A stretch of 64,000 bases of DNA from Nematostella vectensis (Eukaryota > Cnidaria > Anthozoa > Actiniaria > Edwardsiidae), in the NCBI RefSeq assembly GCF_932526225.1, contig NC_064034.1, positions 4,016,001 through 4,080,000 of the forward strand. The letters run 5' to 3'. Both the position numbers and the translations under genes were made by a program. Positions within the stretch are counted from its first letter, which is position 1. The number at the start of each line of letters is the position of its first letter. Of this stretch, positions 14,601 through 24,900 are shown piece by piece. The notes beneath the pieces are model-generated. The model was given only the letters and a program-made list of their open reading frames with translations, was not told where the DNA came from and did no database searches.

Positions 14601-16340
14601 TTGATGTTATTTATTGTTCTATATGGGTCACATGGATCTTGATATCCAATAAAAACCCAGATGAACATCACTAGTGGTTCACATTTCCAAATCACTAGTG
14701 ATGTTCACTTGGGTTTTCATTGGGTATCAAGACCCATGCATGTGACCAATATCCTCTCCACTCATTGGCTAATACACGCATGAATAATTAATGAGCTTGA
14801 GAACTTCTTTTCTTATTGTTTCTCCAGTAAAGTCCATTGTAAGAGGAGCCATGCTTTTGGTTCTCTGTAATTAAAAACTTTAATAAATAACGCGATTTTC
14901 ACAAACAGGGAAAATAAAAGTATTCTCAAAATTTTGTAGAAGAATTTGTAACATGAAATATATATTCCTTAAAATCTGAAGAAAAAATAATCACGACAGC
15001 TGTCAAAAAGGTCACCCCCCCTTTCTAAATCCTAGATCCGCCACTGACTATTGGCAAGTGTATGAAAAACACTGTACCTGTAGGCTGAGCATTTGCCATT
15101 TTCTTTCCTTCTCTTCTGACTATCTGCATCAACTCTCTAGGAGAAAACAAAATCACATTCTAGATTTAATAGATATAACAATCCCTTGATACTTTGTGGA
15201 TATGTTAAATGTTAATACTATGTGGGTTGAAAATTATTTCTACCTCTAAGCAAACTATTTTTATTTGTTTAACTACAAGTTAATGTAGATTAAAATTTCA
15301 TTCATCGCAACTAGGGGAGATTTTGGTATACAGAACATGGGGAAAACAACCGCAATGACAACAGTATCAAGGCCCTCGCGACACTAAAATAATAAGAATG
15401 TAGAAGTCCCCCACTCAAGGACAATTTACCATCAAATGTCCTATTTCCCACGGACTATTAGGGACTGGAACTGCCTACCCCACTCTGTGGTGGACACCCC
15501 AAGCCTGGCCTCCTATGAAGGCTGGCTAATGGCACACCAAGAGGAAAACTGCTGACCACCTTTTTATATATTTATATTTTTTATTCACCTGCACTAACTC
15601 TGTTTTGCTTGGCACCACAACCTGCACATGCACAAAAGCTAACAAGAATCTTCCATCTGGAAGGAGGTGGGCTCACCAGGAAGAAGAAGAAGTTTTTTTA
15701 CCACCTTTCCACATCTTCGACCCTTTGGCTTTCAAAATGTTTATTTTTGTCAGGAAGCCCAACACCTGCCTAACATGCTTATCACAGGCTTTATTATCCC
15801 CTGCATTATTTGTTGATGTTGCTGTATCATTTCATCAAACATGCTTGGTAAGACCCATCAAAAGATGTGGTTGGCTTCATTCTCTAATCAAAGGGGGATA
15901 TCTGAACTTAATGGCTCTCTCTCTCTCTCTTAAACACTTTGCCATTGATTTATATTTAAAAGCCAATAATCTTGCAGGGACTTTCTTCACGGATCATACT
16001 TATGGGAATCTATAATTTTTAAAGGAACCTAATAAACCACATCATCATCATCATAGTCACTATCATTATTACCCCGCTGTCTTCCAATGCGTTATGGAGA
16101 CAACTTTTCTCAGTAACTGGACTGTCTGCGTGGCCGTATTGTATGAATCATGGTATTGCCTACAACACAGACAGTAACTTAATAATGCAATAAAAAATCA
16201 CACTTAAGCTTACAATAGAAAAGCATCAAAAGTGACCTCGGGGAGAAGAAATAACTACATACTCACCCATGCTTGAGAGCGGATATAAAACTTTCGATTT
16301 CTTCAAACAGCTCTTCTTCTCTCGTATCTGTTGGCGCCAT
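5684..16340 (-). CDS. EIF2B2: Translation initiation factor eIF2B subunit beta
   Basis: Beta subunit of eIF2B, the cytosolic GDP/GTP exchange factor that recycles eIF2 and is the target of the integrated stress response. Exons (high to low): 16340-16267, 16159-16073, 15136-15078, 12527-12498, 12349-12319, 12194-12146, 11856-11794, 11675-11626, 11450-11354, 11264-11205, 11076-10981, 10880-10843, 10539-10479, 10126-10067, 9985-9934, 5924-5840, 5756-5684. All phases close to 354 aa; the human protein is about 351. Diagnostic stretches: [16 protein letters not shown] (start), [57 protein letters not shown] and [18 protein letters not shown], matching the Rossmann-like C-terminal half shared by the alpha, beta and delta subunits. 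The start ATG is fixed by homology. Introns 2, 3 and 15 carry a LINE tail, nested transposons and a large minisatellite. Confidence 0.95.
6551..8787. repeat. 44-bp minisatellite, about 51 copies, in EIF2B2 intron 15
   Basis: Uninterrupted head-to-tail array; each unit begins ACCCTGAAGACACCATAAAC and ends ATGCCCATCAAT. Copies differ at a few recurring sites (GAAGA/GAGGA, ACAG/ACGG/ATGG/ACAA, CATG/CAAG, GCCC/GCCA), and blocks with the same variant pattern recur, indicating multi-unit duplications. Period 44 is not a multiple of three and each unit contains TAA, so it is not coding. Confidence 0.97.
8788..9933. other. Rest of EIF2B2 intron 15 between minisatellite and exon 15
   Basis: Non-coding. 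Positions 9345-9470 are a GCGAAAT-rich repeat-like stretch whose end, 9448-9470, recurs at 42642-42664. Short ORFs here have no family features. Confidence 0.5.
10300..10461. repeat. Foldback MITE-like element next to the EIF2B2 exon 13 splice donor
   Basis: Left arm starts GCTGGCTCTCATTCTGG and runs to about 10361; the right arm ends CGAATGAGAGCCAGC at 10461. The arms match over about 60 bp (for example GGGAATTCTGTGG / CCACAGAATTCCC), with a loop of about 40 bp. The element ends 17 bp from the donor of exon 13 (10478). Confidence 0.85.
13081..13669. mobile_element. Nested 589-bp MITE with CAGGGCTTCTGG terminal repeats
   Basis: The element starts CAGGGCTTCTGGAATTACGC and ends with the reverse complement (GCGTAATTCCAGAAGCCCTG). 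TTCCAT flanks it directly on both sides (13075-13080 and 13670-13675), which reads as a target-site duplication. The interior has many short GCGTAATTTAGC-like subrepeats. hAT-like by its CAGGG ends; no coding capacity. Confidence 0.85.
14621..14752. repeat. Foldback inverted repeat inside the transposon remnant
   Basis: Left arm ATATGGGTCACATGGATCTT onward and right arm ending CATGTGACCAATAT are imperfect reverse complements of about 57 bp, meeting at CACTAGTG repeated in inverted form (about 14670 and 14693). Confidence 0.8.
15340..16057 (+). mobile_element. 3' end of a non-LTR retrotransposon (LINE) in EIF2B2 intron 2
   Basis: An open stretch ending at TGA 15553-15555 reads [18 protein letters not shown] then SLASYEGWL, the typical C-terminal end of LINE ORF2 proteins (a FPRTIxxWNxLP motif). 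About 500 bp of 3'UTR-like sequence follows, ending in a short CAT/ATC repeat tail near 16040-16055. It is 5'-truncated and antisense to EIF2B2. Confidence 0.65.
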
Positions 16341-16595
16341 GTTGATTTTTTTTTTAATTCTTTGGCTTATACTACTGTTTCCTAAGACTACTACATTTAG
16401 TGACCACAAATTCCATAATATTTTCTAGGGATAAAAAAATGAGCCAGCGATTTCTTATGGGGTTTCAAATGTGTGAGTATGCCCACGCGCAATCCGATTA
16501 GTAGTATCCGCTGAGATCCGGTTAGTCTTGACGGTCGCGCGCGGAAATCCACAGGCATCCCACAGGGGCTCGAGATTGTAGCGGAAATTTGAAAA
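16341..16595. promoter_or_regulatory. Divergent promoter region EIF2B2 / DCAF15
   Basis: Only 255 bp separate the two start codons, which point outward. The segment has GCGC-rich patches (GGTCGCGCGCGG near 16530). The DCAF15 start codon sits in AAAAATGGCGGC, which matches the YY1-type element found at many animal start sites. No TATA box is evident. That it serves both genes is inference from spacing. Confidence 0.65.
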
Positions 16596-19500
16596 ATGGC
16601 GGCAGGCGTTTTGAGGAAAGTAGTCTTGCGAGAGGTACCGTTTAGATAACGTTTTCCTCACAGGTACTTCTAGAATACTAACACTTCATATTGCTTTAAA
16701 GATTCATGGAAGTCTTCGATATGTTCCTCATTCAAAACCGGTCAATATGTTTGAAAAGTATCCTCAAAGATGCTGTGTCCCTTTCAAAGGGATCCTTGAC
16801 GAAACGGGGGAACTGCAAAATGGGTAGGTCACACAACTTCCCAAAAGAACGTTCATCAAGATCAGTGCTCGCTTTACTATATGAGAGTATAATGTAATTT
16901 TCAGATTGGTCAGTCTTAGATTCAATCGATCCTATTCAAACACAGTCAACACTATTTTCCTTGTTGCTTTGTAACCCATAAGTTACCAACTAGCAAGGGA
17001 AATAAATGCAGTTAGCAATCATTGAGATTATTGAGCTAAAAGGCATTGCATGATTTTGAACAACACTATACCATCAAAAGGAAGGAAAAAGAAAAAAATA
17101 GATATGGACCATAGTATGGAATACTTTATATTTCAGTATTACTTTCCTTATGAAAATTGTTTCTTTCTATATCAGACATGTTGTGCTTGGGTTTTCTAAA
17201 GACGGTCAGTACCTCATATCATACCAGTTGATCATTGACACTGATTCAATGGACATGCCACATTACCGCTACTCATTACACTGGTGGAGATTTTCATTTA
17301 GAAGAAAACTAATAAAGGTAAATCACTGGATTTTGCTTTTCAAAGAGCTTTATAAACCACCATACCATAAGGATTGAAGAATCTATTTTTAGCTTTGTGG
17401 ATGTTTATTTTCTACAGGTATCCAGTGCGCCATTGTTCACTCAACCATGTCTACCAGTTACCAATGACTTGCATATTCTAGCAGCTGAAAGTCTTGACCA
17501 AAAGTACATGGTCATATGGGGGAGGAGGTAGGCCTATGTTAAAATGATTGAAAAACTGATATAAAACATCTTACAGCTAAGAAAAAAAATCAACACAAAT
17601 TGATAATTTCAAAGGTGAGCAATGAATACAAGGTTTAAAATTACCTTTTTCAAATCTGCTAGATTTTGCCGTCTTTCTGGATTTTGGTAGGGAAAAAAAG
17701 CCTGCATACTCAAAATATGAGAAGAGCTAGCAAAGACAGGAAACAGCTGGCTATCGCCAGGATTCAGCTGCTATTTTGAACCCTGGAATAAAACTGCAAG
17801 GATATGGTAGTTGCCGATGCCCTGTTAATTTTTATGCTAAACTCCATAAACACATTGACTCCTCAACCAGCCTGTACCGGCTTTGGGAATACCCACAACC
17901 CAAAAAAATCATAAATGCAAACTGAACACAACAAGATGAAGATACTCAGGCATCAGTCTAAGGGATAAATGGTCTTGAAGGTATGCATCCAACCAAGGTG
18001 TTGGCAACTACTCTTAAGCCAAATAATAGCACAGGTTCTTTGACAAATTTCAAATCGAACAAGGAAAGAAAAGCAGAATCACCCCTCTCAATAAAACGCT
18101 CAAAATACAATAGAAGGGAGAGAGATCAGCAAACACAGCTCAAGACTCAAATAGATACCTTTATTCTGATCCTCCAGGTTCATTTCCATGGCCTCAAAAC
18201 ACAATGTCCACTCCTTGAAGGCTTGTAAAACCACGAAGATGCCTTTACGGATCGAAAAGCATTCTGCGAGATCCAGGGAAAAATTCACGAGGGGAGGGCC
18301 AGTCAACACTCCTCTCCCCAAAGTCAGATGGTTAAATATAAGTCTTTTCACCCCGAAGCCAAAAAAATCAATTCCAGGTCATACAGACCCAGAATAGCAG
18401 TGTAAACAATTTTGGAATCAATTTGGTTTCAGAAAAGACAGCATTTAGGAGAGCTGTGGTGATTCATTAGAAATTTATTTTCTCATCCAGGCAAAGCCAA
18501 ACAAGAAAAAATCATCATGAATCCACCTTTGCTTGCAAATATCCATGAGCAAAGCACTCAATTATGCCCCAAAAGACTTCATGAAGTCCTGAGACACTCT
18601 CCTAATATGCTTATAGCTGTATTTTTGATGAAAAATACAAGCAACCATCAACTTGTGCTGGCTTCAGCACAACGACGAGGGATTAAAAGTGGGGACCGCA
18701 AAGCACTGTTGGAAAGCTTGGATACCGCTGACTAGGTGCAGCTGTGTTTGACTTTGACGGGCTGTATAAAACTCAGAATAGGGGGGGAGGTATCTGTTTT
18801 CAGTCTGTTTTTTTTGTAAATTCAGCTCAAAAATAGCCAGGAGGCAATGGGTTAATCTTTGAATACAATATTTGTCCCTATTGTGCTTATCAAGCAATGT
18901 GCAGTTAGCAATGGCTGACACAGATAAAAAAAATTCAGCAACAGTACATAAAAACAGATATGAAATGAAAACAATAGGAAATGTAGACTGCAAACAAACA
19001 AGTTTAGAGAAAAATAATTGAACTTGTATTATCTATCTTTCAGCATAACCAGCAGCCGCTCTGAGGCTAGCTTACATTACGTCACCATATGTACTGTTCC
19101 ATCCTCCACGCCCCGCCTCTGCAAGCAGCCTGATGTGTGTATAGAGCATGAAATAAGCATCAGCTTGTCGTACGAGGTTTTGCCACCCCACCCTGTTGTG
19201 TTGCCATCTGTAAGCCTCAAGCTGCCTGGGATGGTGCTACTTAATATGGGGGATCATGTTGTCGCCCTCAAGATGGAAGCTTGCTCAAACCGCATGGAAA
19301 TTAATGATACTGTGAATAATTTTCAGAGAGATCAAGAAGGTGGATCTGTATGCTTAGCCAACAACTCAACCAATGAGAAAGACAAAAGTACAAGCATGGA
19401 TTCAAAACCAAGAGATTTATTTTGTGATAATTTAGAGAGGGTACTGGATGCTGAATCCAGTGATAAACATGGTACTAGCTCCCAGATGCCCAGTGAGTGT

Positions 19501-20541
19501 TTGTGTCAAGATGGTAACCATTCCACATCAGTAGAAAAACTCAAAGACTTGTTGCATAACCAATGCGGTTTGTGTCAAAATTGTGCAAATTGTAGTAATA
19601 ATAATGTTCCCATGGAGCAGCCTGGAGCTTGTCTTGTTCTTGGGGAGTCTTCCTTTGAGTGCAAAAAGACATTAACATTGGCTGGACAGCAGCAATCAGA
19701 TAGCTTTGGTTCGCCTTCAAGCAAGTGTGAGGAGCCATCAGATGAAACATCATCAGAATCATCTGTTCATTCACCAAGAAGGTTATCTTTGGATAGTGGT
19801 GCAGGTGATGTCACCGCTGCAACATTGACTCAATATGCTTTTCTTGCTGTTCAGCCTCTGCCTTACGATTTGGGCAACGAGAGAGTGCAGTCTCATTCTT
19901 ATCTAAATGATCTACATGTATCAGTCACTGGATGCCCTTGTATTCGAGCTTTTAGCTGCGAAGATGCTAAGGACTTCACACATACCACAGTACTTTGTAA
20001 AGCTTCTTTAGACATAGAGCAAGCAATCAATTTGCTGATACATTCCCATGAGGAGTTGAGGCAACTTTTCAAGTCTTTGCAGGACTATGATGTCCAGATT
20101 GCTGATGTGTGTCCAGAAAGTGGGTGTGTCATACTAGTGGCAAGGATTCTGGTGTATGCTAAGCAAAGACAGAGCACCTTTCACCACAAACTCTCCATTA
20201 GCCCAAGGTATTGTTAGGGGTGGACCATTATAGGGGAGGGCGGGGGTGGTAAAAAAAACAAAATCTTTAGATGTTTAAAAATTAGTAAAAATTATCAGTC
20301 AAAACCAGACAGAGAAAAATGTAAACAACAAGGCAAAAATGATACACATCATGAAGACAAAGACAAAAAATGTGATTAAACCTTCCCAACCAGTAAAAGG
20401 GTGATGATAGTAATGACAATGGTTAGTATAGCTGTTGATATGTAGAGATGATGAAGATGGAAATTGAAATTGAAGATGGGAAATGATGATTATGATGATG
20501 ATTATAATGATAATGCTAATAATAATGATGATTATGATGAC

Positions 20542-20622
<81 letters not shown>

Positions 20623-21102
20623 AATAATAATGGTGGTTTAGGGGGAATGTTAGTGTAGACAGGTTGCAGTTGGTGTCCATCTGTTATACATGAATCAAAC
20701 CTTTGTTGAATGCAGTGTGCTTGCATGCTGACTTGCCCATGTCCTAATGGATGTGAGCCAAACAAGGGACTGCAAGCAGTCCAGTAGTTGCAGTGATTGC
20801 TGATAATGACAATCTTCTTTCTCAGCCCTTCACTGCACACTACAGGGTTTGTGTTTACTTGGAATATCAGGAATGGAGAAGTAAGGACTCTAAACCGCAT
20901 GAAAATTACAGATCATCCCAAAGGTGCCTCCTTTGCAAAGACAAATTCTGCCGCACTAGAAGCGAACACATTACGGAACAGCAAGTCCATCCCAACAGGG
21001 TTCCAATCCCAGGTCCGAGTTCTCTCAAACCACACAGTGTTCACTGGGAAATCGCTCAAGTACGTGGCACACCCCTTTCTACCTATCCTAGTCATGATGT
21101 AG
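16596..21102 (+). CDS. DCAF15: DDB1- and CUL4-associated factor 15 homologue
   Basis: Substrate receptor of the CUL4-DDB1 ubiquitin ligase; the human protein is the target of aryl-sulfonamide degraders acting on RBM39. Exons 16596-16634, 16702-16823, 17176-17317, 17418-17527, 19044-20207 and 20826-21102 join to 617 aa; human is 600. N-terminal part: KYPQRCCVPFKGILDE, then HVVLGFSKDGQYLISY and SLHWWRFSFRRKL, matching human HIFLGFSKCGRYVLSY and the YWWEF block. The large exon 5 has LPGMVLLNMGDHVVALK, a low-complexity Ser/Cys-rich linker of about 200 residues, then the C-terminal domain with LQDYDVQIADVCPESG (human FSDYDIVILEVCPETN). Exon 6 continues FTWNIRNGEVRTL and ends LPILVMM. The linker is the variable part in the family too. 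The acceptor of exon 2 has a weak pyrimidine tract. Confidence 0.92.
17528..19043 (+). other. DCAF15 intron 4, no recognised element
   Basis: A 1.5-kb intron with several short ORFs on both strands, none with recognisable motifs; homology across the exon 4-exon 5 junction is continuous without any of it. It may hold decayed transposon sequence, but no terminal repeats are visible. Confidence 0.5.
20541..20625. repeat. (GAT)n microsatellite in DCAF15 intron 5
   Basis: About 28 nearly perfect GAT triplets inside a longer GATAAT-rich tract (20460-20640). It yields spurious poly-Asp and poly-Ser ORFs. Confidence 0.95.
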
Positions 21103-21925
21103 CTTGTTATAGTATGGTATACTCTACCTTTCCTAGTCATGATGTAGCTTGTAATGATACATGGCCTACTCTACCTATCCTAGTCATGATGTAGCTTGTT
21201 ATAGTATGGCATTCTCTACCTATCCTAGTCATGGTATAGCTTGTGATGATACACAGCACGAAAATCCAAATTTATGCGTGCGTAGGGTCGCGTAAAGATT
21301 GCATATAGACGACATTTACGCATTTTTACGCAACCATTACGTTTTGCGTAAATGTTGTATTTACGTAGTCTTTACGGTACTGCGTAAAGACGGCGTAAGT
21401 ATACTGTTTATGCGACCTTCAAGCGGGACGTAAAGGTTACGTAAACGTGTGCCTTTACTCAATCTTTAGGTAACCTTTACGCCATGCGTAAAGACGACGA
21501 ATTTTTAAGCTTTACGTGACCTTTACGCCATGCGTAAAGACGACGTATTTATAAGCTTTACGTGACCTTTACGCATTATATATTTATATTTCTAAGGCAT
21601 CAAGCAATGCTGGGTAAGGTATATTTTTCGAAATGAGGGGAGTTCTAAACATTAAAACAAATTTCTTATGTTTATCACCCTTTACGCGATCTTTACGCAG
21701 AATGTAAAGATGCGTAAATCTTTATAACCCTTAACGCGATCTTTACGCAGAACGTAAACATACGTAAATGTTTATCAACCTTTACGCGGCAGGCAAAGAT
21801 GCGTAAATGTGTAAATGTATGTCAGCCTTTACGCACATGCGTAAAGGTGCGTAAATATGGATTTTCGTGCTGTGTATGGCATACTCTACCTATCCTAGTC
21901 ATGATGTAGCTTGTAATAATATGGT
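21083..21925. repeat. 45-bp minisatellite overlapping the DCAF15 stop codon, split by a MITE
   Basis: Units contain CTACCTATCCTAGTCATGAT followed by GTAGCTTGT; CTAGTCATG recurs at about 21088, 21133, 21180 and 21225 and once more at about 21895, beyond the inserted MITE. The first unit holds the last codons and TAG stop of DCAF15. Confidence 0.85.
21252..21874. mobile_element. TA-flanked MITE built of TTTACGC/GCGTAAA repeats
   Basis: The ends are perfect inverted repeats: CACAGCACGAAAATCCA at the left, TGGATTTTCGTGCTGTG at the right. TA flanks both sides (21250-21251, 21875-21876), as for Tc1/mariner-type insertions. The 623-bp interior is packed with TTTACGC and its reverse complement GCGTAAA in both directions, giving strong potential for secondary structure. 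No ORF. Confidence 0.88.
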
Positions 21926-24900
21926 ATACCCCTTTTTACACTAAGATGTGTTCAATGAGAAAGAATTTTGATATGACTTCTCTTCCCGGCACCGTGATAT
22001 TTGAAATTTCTTTTCGGTGGTGAATGTATTTCGGACGTCGATCGGACAATCTGCTATAAATTGGATTAAGTAATCAAATTGCCTATTATGGTACTTAAAT
22101 TAATCCGGCTACTAATTACGTCTGGTTATTAATACAATACGCTGTCCCACATGTGTTACAGACATGTTAAGTTACACACATGGGGAACAGTCCCACAAAG
22201 CACATGCAGGGAAAAACACATATTCATCCAAGCCAAAAATATAGCATGGAATCTTGTAATAAAGAGTACAAAACCGATATGAAACTATTTATTTTGTCTT
22301 CATAATGTTATGTTATAGTTCTGCCCGACCATTTGTTTTTCGTTGGAACTTTTAAAAGGTTGTCAAGGGCAATAGGTTAACAGGGAGGCTATCGAAGATG
22401 GAAATGATTCCGACATTACACGAGTTGCTGTTAGTTGTTTTAATTCAATGTTCTTATAGGTCATGCCCCATTCTCGTCGGCTACCTTTGGTAACTGCGTT
22501 CTATTTTTGCATTTCTTGCCCAGTTGCGGAGATTATGTCTCCATAGTTTAGGTTTGCTCTATTTCTGTCTTGCCGATATAGTTACATAACATGACTGCGA
22601 TTTTCTGCAGTTCTTGTCGCGAATTGCTGGCATATCTGGCGTCTGCGACACACCCAGCCTTGTCATCGTGCGCACTTCAGCTCATACTCCCGGCGCCGCA
22701 CGGTCATCCTAGCCATGCATACTGCATTCCTTTCCATGTGGGTACTGCTAGAGTGTGCTTGAAGATAAAAAAGGTTGAGGTTATTAAGTTAATTACTAAC
22801 TGCCATCTTAAACTACTTGTGCAGTAAAATTGATGATAATGAATGAATTTTCTTTTATGATTAAGGAATGGCGCGTCGTGTATTGCCGCACCGAACGCAA
22901 GCGGACCCTCCCGCGTCCCCTGCACATGCCTTAGTTTGCTGCTTGCACCAACACAAATGAGCAGAATTTTAAGAAAATTTTACGCGTTTTCTGCAATGCA
23001 TACTATGCAAGACTCGCATGTTAATTTACGAAACTCCCGTCTAATAGAATTCGCCGTTATTGCGGAACTGAAAGCACAGCTTCTGCGACCACCAGAGTCG
23101 CTTTGACCTTCATCTTAACGAGAGGCGAGGGGATGGTTTTGCTGTACACGCGGCGGCCGGTGGCTGAAGTGTGGTGTGATGAAAGAGGCCAAAGCTAGAC
23201 GCGTGTATACCCGGTTAAGTTTGGATACAGATTTAGCACTGATTAGCCCCTAAGGTCGCCGCTTCAATAGCAATATCTCGTATGCAATAACAGTCTGTCG
23301 TCAGAAGGCTTTTGGTGGTCTAGTTTTTGATACTCAATTTTCCGTGTGTAATCTATACCTTAACCGAAATGGGGAAGAAGGAAGATGAAGAATTTGCATT
23401 TACAAAAGGGTTGATTTGCCCTTTAAAATCACATCTTTACTCGCTAGTCCTGGTTTCTCTTTTAACTGGCTAGAAACATAATAAAAGCACAACAATAACA
23501 AAATAAAAACCTTGGACGAGACCCAATTGCGTTTCACCTTTGCTGAATTCTATTTTCCACGATCCATGTTCGAATGTAGAACCTGAAAAAAAGACGCCAA
23601 TTCCTAAGGTTATCTTTCCCGCGGGTGCATAAAAAACCTGTTATACACACGTTATGTCTGCCGGAAGAAAATTGCCATTTTCATTTTTTTTTCTGACAAG
23701 AGCTTCCAATCAAGCCAAAGGGTTGCACTCTTCCTAATGTGAAGGGAGGAAATCAAGCCAAAGGGTTGTACTCTCCCTAATGTAAAGGGAGGAAATCAAG
23801 CCAAAGGGTTATACTCTCCCTAATGTAAAGGGAGGAAATTTGTTCGATGAAAAGTCAAGATACCTGTTTTGGCTAAAGAAAATTGTTAACTTCGAGTACC
23901 ATGCAAATAATTCAAGTCATCTCTGTAGCCACTTGCGATTTTGCTTGCATAACACTGTGATATTGAAAGAGTCTAAACACACCAAGATGCTTCTGTAAAC
24001 GTGTCAACTCTCGCGCTACATTTATTCCCACGCTTTTCTTAATTGCGCGAAAATGAAACACTGTGAAAGATTAGAAATTGCATGAAAATATGATGAAATA
24101 ACAAGATGCGAAGATGTGACCCACAGAGCTTAAAAATAATTGCGCGTGTATATTTGTATCATTGTTACAGAATGACCCATGCGTAGACTGATAGGAAGTA
24201 ACCTCGTGTGCCGGCACGTGACCAGCGGTAATGTTTCTTGCTTCCCATGATGCCCAGCGCCCCCCTCCCCCGTAAATGAGGGGATAAAGCTTTTTCTAGT
24301 AAATGTCTTCTGTTCTCGCATCTGGTATGTTACTATCCCTGTTCCCCGCTCCCTGTTCCCCGCTCCTTTTCCCCGTTTTAGTAACATCCTCGCATCTGGA
24401 CAGTTCTTGCTTAGGGTTGTGCATTTTTGTTTGGACCCTCCCCTCGTGTGGTTCAGCTTTTCTTTCTGCAATCAAGAATCTATTGTAAGAGACAGTTTAA
24501 TGAGCAATTGAATCAATTGCTCAAATGACGAATTGTCTGGAAAAAGAAAAACAGAAAATATGCTAGAAATATTGCTCTTAAAGTCGCTAGATTTTGATTA
24601 AATGCATAGGCCGATTAGAAAGAGAAACAAAGAAGAAAAGGAAAGAAGACGGAAATGACCCTCTTGTAAAGTCCCGGTCCCTCCCTTATATTTGAACTGG
24701 TATTTTTCTGGCATCGCCTCCTCATTCTCTTGAGAAAATTGCTAGGGTCAGATCGGAACTAGAAGTTCGTAATCAATTGACGGAAGAAACTATCACCCGA
24801 TATGATGCTGTTATTTAATAGTTCAAAGCTATCCTCTCGTATTATTTCTGTTTGAATGAACCAATAAAACTGAAGTGGTAACAAAGATATTGCACACTGA

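Larger units (their letters stand above)
12621..15046. mobile_element. TIR-flanked DNA transposon remnant in EIF2B2 intron 3
   Basis: Ends are inverted: CAGTGGCGGATCCAGG at the left and, read from the right, CAGTGGCGGATCTAGG; a GTGACC/GGTCAC stretch follows inside both. Starting with CAGTG is typical of hAT-type ends. The direct flanks ATTATT (12615-12620) and ACTATT (15047-15052) may be a decayed target duplication. No transposase ORF is recognisable, so it is non-autonomous or decayed, and it contains two younger elements. Confidence 0.65.

Noticed and set aside
20464..20900. Asp-rich and Ser-rich ORFs
   Set aside because: Both are translations of the (GAT)n microsatellite in a DCAF15 intron.
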